Origin: Stutzerimonas stutzeri
GTDB taxonomy: Bacteria; Pseudomonadota; Gammaproteobacteria; Pseudomonadales; Pseudomonadaceae
Length of the DNA stretch: 64,000 nucleotides
NCBI RefSeq assembly: GCF_019090095.1
Contig: NZ_JAGQFP010000001.1
Coordinates: forward strand, 1-64,000
Direction of reading: 5' to 3'
In this document: positions 56,944-64,000 of the stretch, piece by piece
Position numbering within the stretch: the first letter of the stretch is position 1
How the letters are laid out: the number at the start of each line of letters is the position of its first letter
Made by a program: the position numbers and the translations under genes
The notes under the pieces: model-generated
What the model saw: only the letters and a program-made list of their open reading frames with translations
Databases searched by the model: none
What the model was told of the DNA's origin: nothing

Positions 56944-57720
56944 TCAGTGCACGTAGCAGATCGGCGACCCGTCCGCTGGATTGGCCAGCACACCCATGGA
57001 AATGCCGTAGATGCGCTCCAGGGTTTCACCGTGCATGAGCTCGGCTGGATTGCCTTGAGCCAGCAGCCGGCCGCTGTGTAACGCCAGCAGATCATCACAG
57101 TAGCGCGCCGCCATGTTGATATCGTGCAGCACCACCAGTACGCCGAGACCGAGCTCGCGGCTGAGGTCCTGGACACGCGACAGGACTTCCACCTGGTGGG
57201 CGATATCCAGCGCCGAGGTGGGCTCATCCAGCAGGAGGTAGCGTGTGTTCTGCGCCAGCAACATGGCCAGCCAGACGCGCTGGCGTTCGCCACCGGACAA
57301 CTGATCCACCAGCCGGTCGGCGAAGGCGCTGGTGTCGGTCAGTTCGAGCGCGCGTTGCACCTGGGCGCGGTCCTCGCTGGTGAAGCGTCCCAGTGCGCCA
57401 TGCCAGGGATAGCGGCCGAAACCTACCAGTTCCCGAACGGTCAGCCCATCGGTCTGTGGCAGCTGCTGCGGCAGGTATGCGACCTGCTGGGCGAAGTCGC
57501 GTTGGCTCCAGTCCGACAAGGCTTTGCCGTCGAGGCGAATAAGCCCGGCGCTGGGCAATTGCTGGCGGGCCAGCAGCTTGATGAGCGTGGACTTGCCGGA
57601 GCCGTTGTGACCGATCAGGCCGACCATGCGCCCGGACGGAATGCTCAGGCTCAGGGGATGCAAGAGCGTGCGCTCGGGAATGCTGAAGCTGACGCTGTCC
57701 AGTTCGAACATGGGGTCCAT
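56944..57720 (-). CDS. FhuC/FecE-like iron-siderophore ABC transporter ATPase
   Basis: 258-residue ATPase: Walker A GHNGSGKST at about 38-46, Q-loop AYLPQQLPQT, signature LSGGERQRVWLAMLLAQ, Walker B YLLLDEPTSALD, switch His in VLHDINMA. This class energises ferric siderophore uptake. The FhuB-like permease and FhuD-like protein lie 10 kb away in the same locus and lack an ATPase of their own. A second ATG (codon 4) is also possible. A Fur box is 41 bases upstream. Confidence 0.93.
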   Translation of the reverse strand: MDPMFELDSVSFSIPERTLLHPLSLSIPSGRMVGLIGHNGSGKSTLIKLLARQQLPSAGLIRLDGKALSDWSQRDFAQQVAYLPQQLPQTDGLTVRELVGFGRYPWHGALGRFTSEDRAQVQRALELTDTSAFADRLVDQLSGGERQRVWLAMLLAQNTRYLLLDEPTSALDIAHQVEVLSRVQDLSRELGLGVLVVLHDINMAARYCDDLLALHSGRLLAQGNPAELMHGETLERIYGISMGVLANPADGSPICYVH

Positions 57721-57760
57721 CCGCCGGAAATTTTCGGGAAGCCGTAAAGCCTAATTCAAA

Positions 57761-57775
57761 TGGTAATGGTTATCA
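57761..57775. promoter_or_regulatory. Fur box upstream of the FhuC-like ATPase gene
   Basis: TGGTAATGGTTATCA matches the palindromic Fur core TGATAAT-N-ATTATCA at 12 of 14 positions, 41 bases before the start codon. Confidence 0.75.
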
Positions 57776-57854
57776 ATTTTGCAGCTGCTATCGGAGTTTC
57801 CCGATAAGACACCGCCAAGAAAGTGGATAAGACGATCTGAATTGCACGATGCCC

Positions 57855-57877
57855 GTGGGAGCGGTCTTGACCGCGAA
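57855..57877. repeat. Pseudomonas-type REP hairpin
   Basis: GTGGGAGCGGTCTTGACCGC then GAA, with the perfect inverted repeat GCGGTC/GACCGC at 57861-57874. It resembles the common pseudomonad REP unit (GTGGGAGCGGGCTTGCCCGC). Single copy seen, in the gap between the ATPase and sigma-factor genes. Confidence 0.7.
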
Positions 57878-57961
57878 GAGTGGTCGATGCCGTTCCGTCA
57901 AGCGGCGTGCGACCGCGAGCCCGCATCCGCTCGGCTTCGACCGTCGCCTTTGCGGTTGGCC

Positions 57962-58498
57962 TTAGCGGTCCTTTCGCTCGAGCTTCTGAAGGGCTTGCCG
58001 GCAATGGATCAGCGTGTCGCGCACCATGAAGTTGACCAGCGTTGGCGAGACCCCCAGTTCAGCCGCGATCGCACTCTGCGTTTTCCCTTGCAAGCGGTAC
58101 ATCTCGAAGGCGTAGCGGGTGCGTTCCGGCAGCTGCGCGAGGGCTTCGGAGAGTGCTTCCAGCGTCTGCCTGCTTTCGTGGAGGCCCTCCGGAGAGGCCC
58201 CTGAGGCACAGACGTAGAGTCCTTCTTCCTCGCTGCCCGAATAGCGCTTTTCCAGCGCCTGTCGGCGATAGCGGTCAATGGCCAGGTTGCGCACCACGCG
58301 CAGCAGATAACTGATCTGCGAGGTTGGGCCGGGAATCGCAGCAGTCCCACGCAGCTTCAGATACGCATCGTGCACCACGTCTTCGGCATGGCTGCGACAC
58401 CCGAGAATGCGCGCGGCGGCATTGATGAAGGTCTGCCTGTTCGTGACGAACATGTCATTCAGGGCCGGGTGCTGCTCTGCTGAAATTGTTTTAGGCAT
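57962..58498 (-). CDS. PvdS-like iron-starvation ECF sigma factor
   Basis: 178-residue ECF sigma factor close to PvdS/PbrA. Region 2: AARILGCRSHAEDVVHDAYLKLRG and LLRVVRNLAIDRYRRQALEKRYSGSEEEGL; region 4: LPERTRYAFEMYRLQGKTQSAIAAELGVSPTLVNFMVRDTLIHC. RYSGSEEEGL, ASPE and LPxRTRYAFEMYRL are PvdS hallmarks I recognise. A strong Fur box lies about 130 bases upstream. Two TAAAT/TAACT-N16-CGT promoters in the window are its likely targets. Confidence 0.9.
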   Translation of the reverse strand: MPKTISAEQHPALNDMFVTNRQTFINAAARILGCRSHAEDVVHDAYLKLRGTAAIPGPTSQISYLLRVVRNLAIDRYRRQALEKRYSGSEEEGLYVCASGASPEGLHESRQTLEALSEALAQLPERTRYAFEMYRLQGKTQSAIAAELGVSPTLVNFMVRDTLIHCRQALQKLERKDR

Positions 58499-58626
58499 GT
58501 GAGTTTTCCTGTACGACGCGAAGGCGGACGTCCATATGGCTTGGACTGTCCTGGGGCAGCCGAGCGTGCTACCCGCTCAGCCTGGCCCACCTGTACTGGC
58601 TCGAAGGCGAGTCAATCTAGTCCAAA

Positions 58627-58641
58627 TGATAATACTTATCA
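58627..58641. promoter_or_regulatory. Strong Fur box between the pvdS-like gene and mbtH
   Basis: TGATAATACTTATCA matches the palindromic core TGATAAT-N-ATTATCA at 13 of 14 positions. Placed to repress the sigma-factor gene directly and possibly the mbtH side too. Confidence 0.85.
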
Positions 58642-58750
58642 ATTCGTTCGGTGCGACGTTTGCAGCTTTCTGCTCAATGGAGGCGCTCGTCGGACTCTCG
58701 TATCAACCACATGTTCCGTTGAAATGAGAATAAATCGCATACGCGAAGTC

Positions 58751-58774
58751 TAACTATTCAGCTCACTCCTTCGT
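58751..58774 (+). promoter_or_regulatory. PvdS-type promoter of the mbtH/NRPS operon
   Basis: TAACT at 58751-58755, 16 bases, CGT at 58772-58774. It differs from the PvdS consensus by one base in the -35 element but shares TCTAA and CGTCTTC flanks and several spacer bases with the pvdA promoter. It is 80 bases before the mbtH start. Confidence 0.65.
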
Positions 58775-58853
58775 CTTCATCGGAAAGCGGCCAACAGGTG
58801 CTCGGTCACCGTGCCGCCCGATCAACCGCCCCGCGGGGCGAAGGAGAGTAGAG

Positions 58854-59072
58854 ATGGCATTCGATCGCGAAGACGCGCTGTTCAAAGTCCTGGTCAACCA
58901 CGAAGAGCAGTACTCCCTCTGGCCGGACTACAAAGCGGTTCCGGCCGGCTGGCGGGAGACCGGCCAACGCGGCAGCAAGGCGGAGTGCCTGGCCTACGTC
59001 GATCGTGAGTGGACCGACATGCGGCCGCTGAGCCTGCGCCAGGCAATGGACGAACAAGCGGCGGGGCAGTGA
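58854..59072 (+). CDS. MbtH family NRPS accessory protein
   Basis: 72-residue chaperone-like activator of NRPS adenylation domains. The family motif [19 protein letters not shown] occupies 15-33 and [12 protein letters not shown] is near the end. First gene of the biosynthetic operon, with AAGGAGAG upstream; two bases separate its stop from the thioesterase start. Confidence 0.96.
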   Translation: MAFDREDALFKVLVNHEEQYSLWPDYKAVPAGWRETGQRGSKAECLAYVDREWTDMRPLSLRQAMDEQAAGQ

Positions 59073-59074
59073 CG

Positions 59075-59806
59075 ATGGTCGCTCGCCTGCGTCTGTTCTG
59101 CCTGCCGTATTCCGGCGCCAGTGCGATGGTCTATGCACGTTGGCGCCGGTCCCTGCCGGAGTGGGTCGAGGTGGTTCCACTGGAGCTGCCTGGCCGTGGC
59201 CGGCGCTTCAACGAGCCGCTGCAGACCGACCTGCTCGGCCTGGCCGACCAACTCGCCGGCGAGCTGGAAGAGCGGCTGGACCTGCCTTATGCGCTGTTCG
59301 GCCATAGCCTCGGCGGCCTGCTGGTCTTCGAATTGGCGCACGCATTCCGCCAGCGCGGCCTGCCGGCACCGCAGGCGTTGTTCGTCTCGGCTGCACCGGC
59401 GCCGTCGCGCCGCGAAAACCATATCGAGCTGGCGGTGGAGCAGAGCGATGCCCAGCTGCTGCAGCGCCTGCGCAGCCTTGGCGGCACGCCCGAGGCGGTA
59501 TTCGCTGACGAGGAAATGCTGCGTCTGACCCTCCCGGTGCTGCGCGCCGACTTCCTGCTGTGTGGCCGTTACCGCTATTACCGCCGTGCACTGCTGGCCT
59601 GTCCGACCCATGTATTCGGTGGCAAGGCCGATCGGGTCTCGGTGGACGCGCTGGCTGCCTGGCAGGACGAAACCGCCGAAGGCTTCTCGTTGGAGATGCT
59701 CGAGGGCGATCACTTCTTCATCAATGCCTGCGAGGCGCGCCTGCTCGAACTGATGCTCGGCAAGCTGCGTCAGCGCGGGCGCGATCTCCAGGCCCTCTGG
59801 GCCTGA
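59075..59806 (+). CDS. Type II thioesterase of the NRPS system (PvdG/GrsT-like)
   Basis: Alpha/beta hydrolase of 243 residues that clears misloaded acyl groups from carrier domains. Catalytic S78 in FGHSLGG, D186 in GGKADRVS and H213 in EGDHFF; N-terminal LFCLPYSGASAMVYARW is the family start. The ATG at 59075 lies two bases after the mbtH stop, so translation is probably coupled. Confidence 0.93.
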   Translation: MVARLRLFCLPYSGASAMVYARWRRSLPEWVEVVPLELPGRGRRFNEPLQTDLLGLADQLAGELEERLDLPYALFGHSLGGLLVFELAHAFRQRGLPAPQALFVSAAPAPSRRENHIELAVEQSDAQLLQRLRSLGGTPEAVFADEEMLRLTLPVLRADFLLCGRYRYYRRALLACPTHVFGGKADRVSVDALAAWQDETAEGFSLEMLEGDHFFINACEARLLELMLGKLRQRGRDLQALWA

Positions 59807-59818
59807 ATGGAGAGCTCG

Positions 59819-60796
59819 ATGGCACTGTTTTCCATCCAACCCCTGGCCGAAGCACCTGATGGGCTGCCGCTGTTGGTCCAGGCCGAGGGCGAGGTCGACC
59901 TGCTGGACGCCCAGGCTGCATTGCGTGGGCTGACCGATGAACATCTCGAACGCTGCGGCGGTGTACTGCTGCGCGGTTTTCGCGTTGGCGAGGCGGAACG
60001 CTTCCGCGCTTTCGCCGCCGGCTTTGGCGATCCATTGCTCAACTACGAGTTCGGCTCGACGCCGCGCAGCAACGTTACCGCTGGCGTCTACACCTCCACC
60101 GAGTACCCACCGCACCAGCATATTCCTCTGCACAACGAGCAGGCCTACACCCGCGAATGGCCGATGCGTATCTGGTTCTACTGCGTGCAAGCCGCGCAGA
60201 GCGGTGGCGAGACGCCTATCGCCGACAGTCGGGTGATCTACCGCCAGGTCGGCGAGGCGATCCGCCAGCGCTTCGCCGAGCGCGGGCTGATGTACGTGCG
60301 CAACTTCGGCAATGGCCTGGATGTGGCCTGGGAACAGGTGTTCAACAGCGACGACCGCGCCGTGGTCGAGGCCTATTGCCGCGCCCACCGCATCGAGTGC
60401 GAGTGGAAGGACGACGGCGAGCTGCGTACCCGCCAACGCTGCCAGGCGGTTGCGCGCCATCCGCGCACCGGTGAGTGGGTGTGGTTCAACCAGGCGCACC
60501 TGTTCCATGTCTCCAACCTGCCGGAGGAGGTGCGCGAGAGTCTGCTGGAGATCGTCGATGAGGAAGATCTGCCGCGCAACGTCTACTACGGCGACGGCAG
60601 CCCCATCGAGGAATCCCTGCTCGACGACATCCGCGGCGTGCTGGCCGAGGCCACGGTGAGCTTTCCCTGGTACAGCGGCGACGTGCTGATGCTCGACAAC
60701 ATGCTCACCGCCCACGCCCGTGCGCCGTTCAGTGGGCCGCGCAAGGTCATCGTTGCCATGGCGCAAGGCCACGGACTTGACCATCCCAAGGCCTGA
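59819..60796 (+). CDS. SyrP-like TauD/clavaminate-synthase family beta-hydroxylase
   Basis: Fe(II)/2-oxoglutarate-dependent dioxygenase, 325 residues. The iron triad is visible: H105 and E107 in PLHNEQAY (H-x-E, as in clavaminate synthase and SyrP) and H299 in TAHARAPFSGPRKV, whose arginine binds 2-oxoglutarate. SyrP-type enzymes in NRPS operons hydroxylate aspartate held on a carrier domain, giving an extra iron ligand. I prefer the ATG at 59819 (GGAG upstream) over the one at 59807 that overlaps the thioesterase stop. Confidence 0.85.
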   Translation: MALFSIQPLAEAPDGLPLLVQAEGEVDLLDAQAALRGLTDEHLERCGGVLLRGFRVGEAERFRAFAAGFGDPLLNYEFGSTPRSNVTAGVYTSTEYPPHQHIPLHNEQAYTREWPMRIWFYCVQAAQSGGETPIADSRVIYRQVGEAIRQRFAERGLMYVRNFGNGLDVAWEQVFNSDDRAVVEAYCRAHRIECEWKDDGELRTRQRCQAVARHPRTGEWVWFNQAHLFHVSNLPEEVRESLLEIVDEEDLPRNVYYGDGSPIEESLLDDIRGVLAEATVSFPWYSGDVLMLDNMLTAHARAPFSGPRKVIVAMAQGHGLDHPKA

Positions 60797-60858
60797 GGGC
60801 CGCGATTTTCCAATTTCTCGGTGGGTGCCAGACACCCGCCGCGTTTCAAGGTGATGCC

Positions 60859-63800
60859 ATGAACGATCGTTACGACGCTGCCGCCAACCTGGTCGAGGTG
60901 CTGTGCCAGCGCGCCGCCGAAACGCCACACGATATCGCCCTGCGCTTCATTGCCGAAGGGGTCGACGAACCGCTGACGTATCGCGCACTGGACGAGCGCG
61001 CCCGGGAGATGGCCGTCTGGTTGCTGCAACATGGCCGGCCCGGCGACCGCGCCGTGTTGCTGTTGCACAGCAGCACGGAATACGTGACGGCCTTCTTCGC
61101 CTGCCTCTATGCCGGCATCATCGCGGTGCCGGCCTATCCGCCGGAATCGGTGCGCCCCCAGCACCTGGCGCGTTTGCGGGCGATCCTCGACGACGCCGAG
61201 CCCAGCCTGGTCCTCACCGACTCCAGCCTTCTCGATGGCCTGCGTCCGGCTTGCCAGCGCACTGCCGGTGCCTCGCCGCAGCTGCTCGCGGTCGACCAGA
61301 CGCCCACCGGCCTCGCGCCGGAATGGGGGATGCCGGAACTGAGCGATACGCACATCGCCTTCCTGCAATACACCTCCGGCTCGACCTCGACGCCCAAGGG
61401 CGTACAGGTCAGCCATGGCAACCTGCTGGCCAACGAGCGGTTGATCCGCCATGGGCTGGACATGCGGGCCGACGACGTGATGGTCAGCTGGCTGCCGCTG
61501 TTTCATGACATGGGCCTGATCGGCGGCCTGCTGCAGCCGATCTACAGCGGTATTCCCTGTGTACTGATGTCACCGCGCTACTTCCTCGAGCGTCCGCGGC
61601 GCTGGCTGGAAGCGATTTCGCGCTATGGCGGCACGGTGAGCGGCGGCCCGGACTTCGCCTTCCGGCTGTGCTGCGAGCGCATCCGTGAGTCGGCGATGGA
61701 CGGCCTCGACCTGAGCAGCTGGCGGCTGGCGTTCTCCGGTTCCGAACCGATCCGCCCCGATACCCTGGAGCGTTTCGCCAGCACCTTGGCCCCGGTGGGG
61801 TTCGATCCGAACGCGCTCTACGCGTCCTACGGCCTCGCCGAAGCGACGCTGTTCGTCGCCGGCGGCCTGCGCGGCAAGGGCATCCGTCTGATGGCCGTGG
61901 ATCCGACGGCGCTGGCCGCCAATCAAGGCCGTCCCGGCCAGGGCACCACCCTGGTCAGTTGCGGGCGTCCGCAACCGGGCCACGACGTGCAGCTGGTCGA
62001 CCCGGTCAGCGGTGAGACGGTGGCGCCGGGTGGCGTCGGTGAAATCTGGAGCAGCGGTCCGAGTGTGGCGCTGGGCTACTGGCGCAACCCCGAGGCCAGC
62101 GCACAGGTGTTCATCGAACGCGACGGCCGCACCTGGCTGCGCACCGGCGATCTGGGCTTCCTGTACAACGATGAGCTGTACGTGACCGGCCGGCTCAAGG
62201 ACATGATCATCGTCCGCGGCCAGAACCTTTACCCGCAGGATATTGAGCGCTGCGTGGAAGAGGAGGTGGACGTGGTGCGCAAGGGTCGCGTGTCGGCCTT
62301 CGCCGTTGAGCACAATGGTCGTGAAGGCATCGGCATCGCCGCCGAGGTCGGTCGCAGCGTGCGCAAGCTGGTGCCAGCCGCCACGCTGATCAAGGCGATC
62401 AGCGCCGCCCTGGCGGAAACCTTCCAGGAAGCGCCGCTGGTGGTGGCGTTGCTGGAGCCGGGCGCATTGCCGAAGACCTCCAGCGGCAAGTTGCAGCGCT
62501 CCGCCTGCCGACACAAATTGGCCGACGGTACCCTCGATGCCTATGCCGTACAGCGCGCCGGGGAGTCTTCGGTCGCTGATCCGGCGACTGCCACCGTGGC
62601 ACCGCTGAATGAGGCCGAGCAGGCCATGGCCGCGCTCTGGTGCGAGGTGCTGCAGGTGCCGCAGGTCGCTCGCGACGACCACTTCTTCGCCCTCGGCGGC
62701 GACTCGATCCGCGCCACCCAACTGCTGGCTCGCCTACGGGAACGCCAGGGACATGCGGTGGACATGCGGCTGTTGTTCGAAGCGCCCGAACTGGGCACGT
62801 TCGTCGCGGCCCTGGCCAACCACACGGCATCCGCTGGAGCACCGCGCAACGTGCCCCGCCTGGCGCGGGCGGATCTGTTGCCCCTGTCACCGGCCCAGCG
62901 CCGTCTGTGGTTTCTCTGGAAGCTGGAGCCGCACAGCCCGCTCTATCACATCGCCGGCAGCCTGACCCTGTGTGGCGAGCTGGATCGCCCCGCGTTGCGA
63001 CAGGCATTCGCCGATCTGCTCGTGCGCCACGAAACCCTGCGCAGCCGCTTCATCGAAAGCGCCGACGGTGAGGTCCAGCTGCGACTCGCCGAGCCTGGCG
63101 CGGTGCCCTTCAGCGATATCGACCTGAGCGCCCAGCCGGATACCGCCGAGGCCGATGCGGCCGGTTTCGCCGCCGAGCCCTTCGATCTGGCCAGCGGCCC
63201 GCTACTGCGCCTGCGTTTGCAACGCCTGGGTGAAGGTCGACAGACGCTGCTGCTATGCGTGCACCACATCGTCGCGGACGGGGCCTCGCTGAATCTGCTG
63301 CTGGAGGAGTTCGCCGCCTGCTATGCGGCGCGCCTGCAAGACCGCTTCGCCACGCTGCCGGCACTCGAGGTCCAGTACCTCGACATCGCCGCCGCTCAAC
63401 AGCAGGCCCTGGACGCCGGGGAGGGCGCACGTCTGCTGGATTGGTGGCGTGCGCATCTGGGCGACGAGCATTCACCGCTGGAGCTGCCTTACGCCTTGGC
63501 CAGTACTCACAAGGCGGGGCGCAGCGCCGGTTTCGTCCAACAGCGCCTCGATGACCGCCTCGCTGCCGAGCTGCGCGGCCTTGCCCAGCGTCATGGCGTC
63601 ACCCTGGCCATGCTCCTGCTGGCCGCCTTCAACCTGCTGCTGCAGCGCTTCACCGGCCAGCACGACCTGCGCGTCGGGCTCACCCAGGCCGGCCGCGACG
63701 GGCTTGCCAGCGAGCGGCTGGTGGGCTTCTTCGTCAACCTGCTGGTGATGCGCAGTGACCTGTCGGCCAACCCGAGCCTGGCCGGGCTGCTGCGCCAGGT

Positions 63801-64000
63801 ACGGGACGGCTTGCTCGAGGCCCAGGCGCACCAGGGCCTGCCGTTCGAGCAACTGGTCGAAGCCTTGCAGCCCGAGCGTAGCCATGGCCGGCATCCGTTG
63901 TGCCAGGTGGCCTATGACTACCAGGTGCGCACCGATCCCAGCCTGCCGGGCCTGGCCGTGGAAAGCCTGCGGCAGATCGACCTGGAAACCCCTTTCGACC
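60859..64000 (+). CDS. NRPS with N-terminal fatty-acyl-AMP ligase (partial, runs off the window)
   Basis: Open frame of at least 1047 residues with no stop before the window ends. Domains: fatty-acyl-AMP ligase at about 1-575 (YTSGSTSTPKG at 171-181, WLPLFHDMGLIGG, SGGPDFAFRLC, TGDLGF near 427, KDMIIVRGQNLYPQDIE near 445, TSSGKLQR near 540); carrier domain at about 590-660 with phosphopantetheine Ser616 (LGGDSIRATQLL); condensation domain from about 670 with LSPAQRRLWFLWKL and HHIVADG at 802-808. This ligase-carrier-condensation start is that of PvdL and of acylated siderophore synthetases: a fatty acid is loaded and joined to the first amino acid. No adenylation domain falls in the window. 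Confidence 0.93.
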   Translation, partial: MNDRYDAAANLVEVLCQRAAETPHDIALRFIAEGVDEPLTYRALDERAREMAVWLLQHGRPGDRAVLLLHSSTEYVTAFFACLYAGIIAVPAYPPESVRPQHLARLRAILDDAEPSLVLTDSSLLDGLRPACQRTAGASPQLLAVDQTPTGLAPEWGMPELSDTHIAFLQYTSGSTSTPKGVQVSHGNLLANERLIRHGLDMRADDVMVSWLPLFHDMGLIGGLLQPIYSGIPCVLMSPRYFLERPRRWLEAISRYGGTVSGGPDFAFRLCCERIRESAMDGLDLSSWRLAFSGSEPIRPDTLERFASTLAPVGFDPNALYASYGLAEATLFVAGGLRGKGIRLMAVDPTALAANQGRPGQGTTLVSCGRPQPGHDVQLVDPVSGETVAPGGVGEIWSSGPSVALGYWRNPEASAQVFIERDGRTWLRTGDLGFLYNDELYVTGRLKDMIIVRGQNLYPQDIERCVEEEVDVVRKGRVSAFAVEHNGREGIGIAAEVGRSVRKLVPAATLIKAISAALAETFQEAPLVVALLEPGALPKTSSGKLQRSACRHKLADGTLDAYAVQRAGESSVADPATATVAPLNEAEQAMAALWCEVLQVPQVARDDHFFALGGDSIRATQLLARLRERQGHAVDMRLLFEAPELGTFVAALANHTASAGAPRNVPRLARADLLPLSPAQRRLWFLWKLEPHSPLYHIAGSLTLCGELDRPALRQAFADLLVRHETLRSRFIESADGEVQLRLAEPGAVPFSDIDLSAQPDTAEADAAGFAAEPFDLASGPLLRLRLQRLGEGRQTLLLCVHHIVADGASLNLLLEEFAACYAARLQDRFATLPALEVQYLDIAAAQQQALDAGEGARLLDWWRAHLGDEHSPLELPYALASTHKAGRSAGFVQQRLDDRLAAELRGLAQRHGVTLAMLLLAAFNLLLQRFTGQHDLRVGLTQAGRDGLASERLVGFFVNLLVMRSDLSANPSLAGLLRQVRDGLLEAQAHQGLPFEQLVEALQPERSHGRHPLCQVAYDYQVRTDPSLPGLAVESLRQIDLETPFD

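Larger units (their letters stand above)
58499..58853. promoter_or_regulatory. Divergent control region of the pvdS-like gene and the NRPS operon
   Basis: 355 gene-free bases between the sigma-factor gene and mbtH. They hold the Fur box at 58627, the PvdS-type promoter at 58751-58774 and a strong ribosome site (AAGGAGAG) for mbtH. A second TAAAT at 58731-58735 has no CGT at the right distance. Confidence 0.8.

Noticed and set aside
58731..58752. TAAAT at 58731 as the -35 element of the mbtH promoter
   Set aside because: No CGT follows at 16 or 17 bases; the TAACT at 58751 fits the spacing exactly.
58994..60928. Long open frame (644 codons) on the minus strand opposite the thioesterase and SyrP-like genes
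   Set aside because: High GC leaves antisense frames open; it has no recognisable domain, while the plus strand has catalytic motifs for two families.

Overview
The window reads as a chromosomal segment of a high-GC gammaproteobacterium of the Pseudomonas/Stutzerimonas type. Supporting this are a PvdA-like ornithine hydroxylase, a PvdS-like iron-starvation sigma factor, a pseudomonad-type mannitol/arabinitol operon (mtl), zapE, tamA/tamB, a Pseudomonas-style REP hairpin and CA-rich (Crc/Hfq-type) leaders on sugar-uptake genes. I found no rRNA, tRNA, insertion sequence or CRISPR array.

Layout. 1-5.1 kb: queD, a YuiF-type antiporter, an AI-2E family permease, and a Tat-exported PhoX phosphatase with a Pho box. 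5.3-9.0 kb: an amino-acid module (orphan TAXI binding protein, RidA, DadA-like oxidase, divergent LysR regulator). 9.1-10.5 kb: zapE and ppiC. 10.7-15.3 kb: a gluconate module in which a gluconokinase is fused in frame to a TRAP small permease, followed by the large permease, the binding protein and a GntR (LacI-type) repressor. 15.4-17.7 kb: a LysR regulator divergent from an acyl-CoA dehydrogenase. 17.8-27.5 kb: polyol catabolism (xylB, mtlD, ABC importer mtlK/G/F/E, mtlR, mtlZ). 27.6-40 kb: a PstS-like/OmpA protein, xthA, a GNAT enzyme, tamA-tamB, an AgcS symporter, tpx and a COG4091 oxidoreductase. 40.2-43.0 kb: a second TRAP transporter. 43.5-44.3 kb: an isolated WecG/TagA glycosyltransferase.

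44.5-64.0 kb (the window ends inside it) is a siderophore locus. It holds a FhuB-like double permease, a FhuD-like binding protein, an STN-type TonB receptor, a PvdE-like exporter, a divergent FpvR/FpvI-type anti-sigma/sigma pair, pvdA, a hydroxamate acyltransferase, a FhuF reductase, a FhuC-like ATPase, a PvdS-like sigma factor, an MbtH protein, a type II thioesterase, a SyrP-like beta-hydroxylase and the start of an NRPS that opens with a fatty-acyl-AMP ligase. Fur boxes and two PvdS-type promoters (TAAAT/TAACT-N16-CGT) give a readable circuit: Fur represses the PvdS-like sigma, which drives pvdA and the mbtH-NRPS operon; the receptor/FpvR/FpvI set reports uptake. The gene set predicts a peptide with N5-acyl-N5-hydroxyornithine, beta-hydroxy-Asp and an N-terminal fatty acyl group. 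It could be an amphiphilic siderophore or a pyoverdine-like one; the adenylation domains beyond the window would decide.

Most notable observations: the gluconokinase-TRAP fusion with a second copy of the putative GntR operator inside its coding sequence, the two matching PvdS-type promoters, and the orphan TAXI protein linked to D-amino-acid oxidation.
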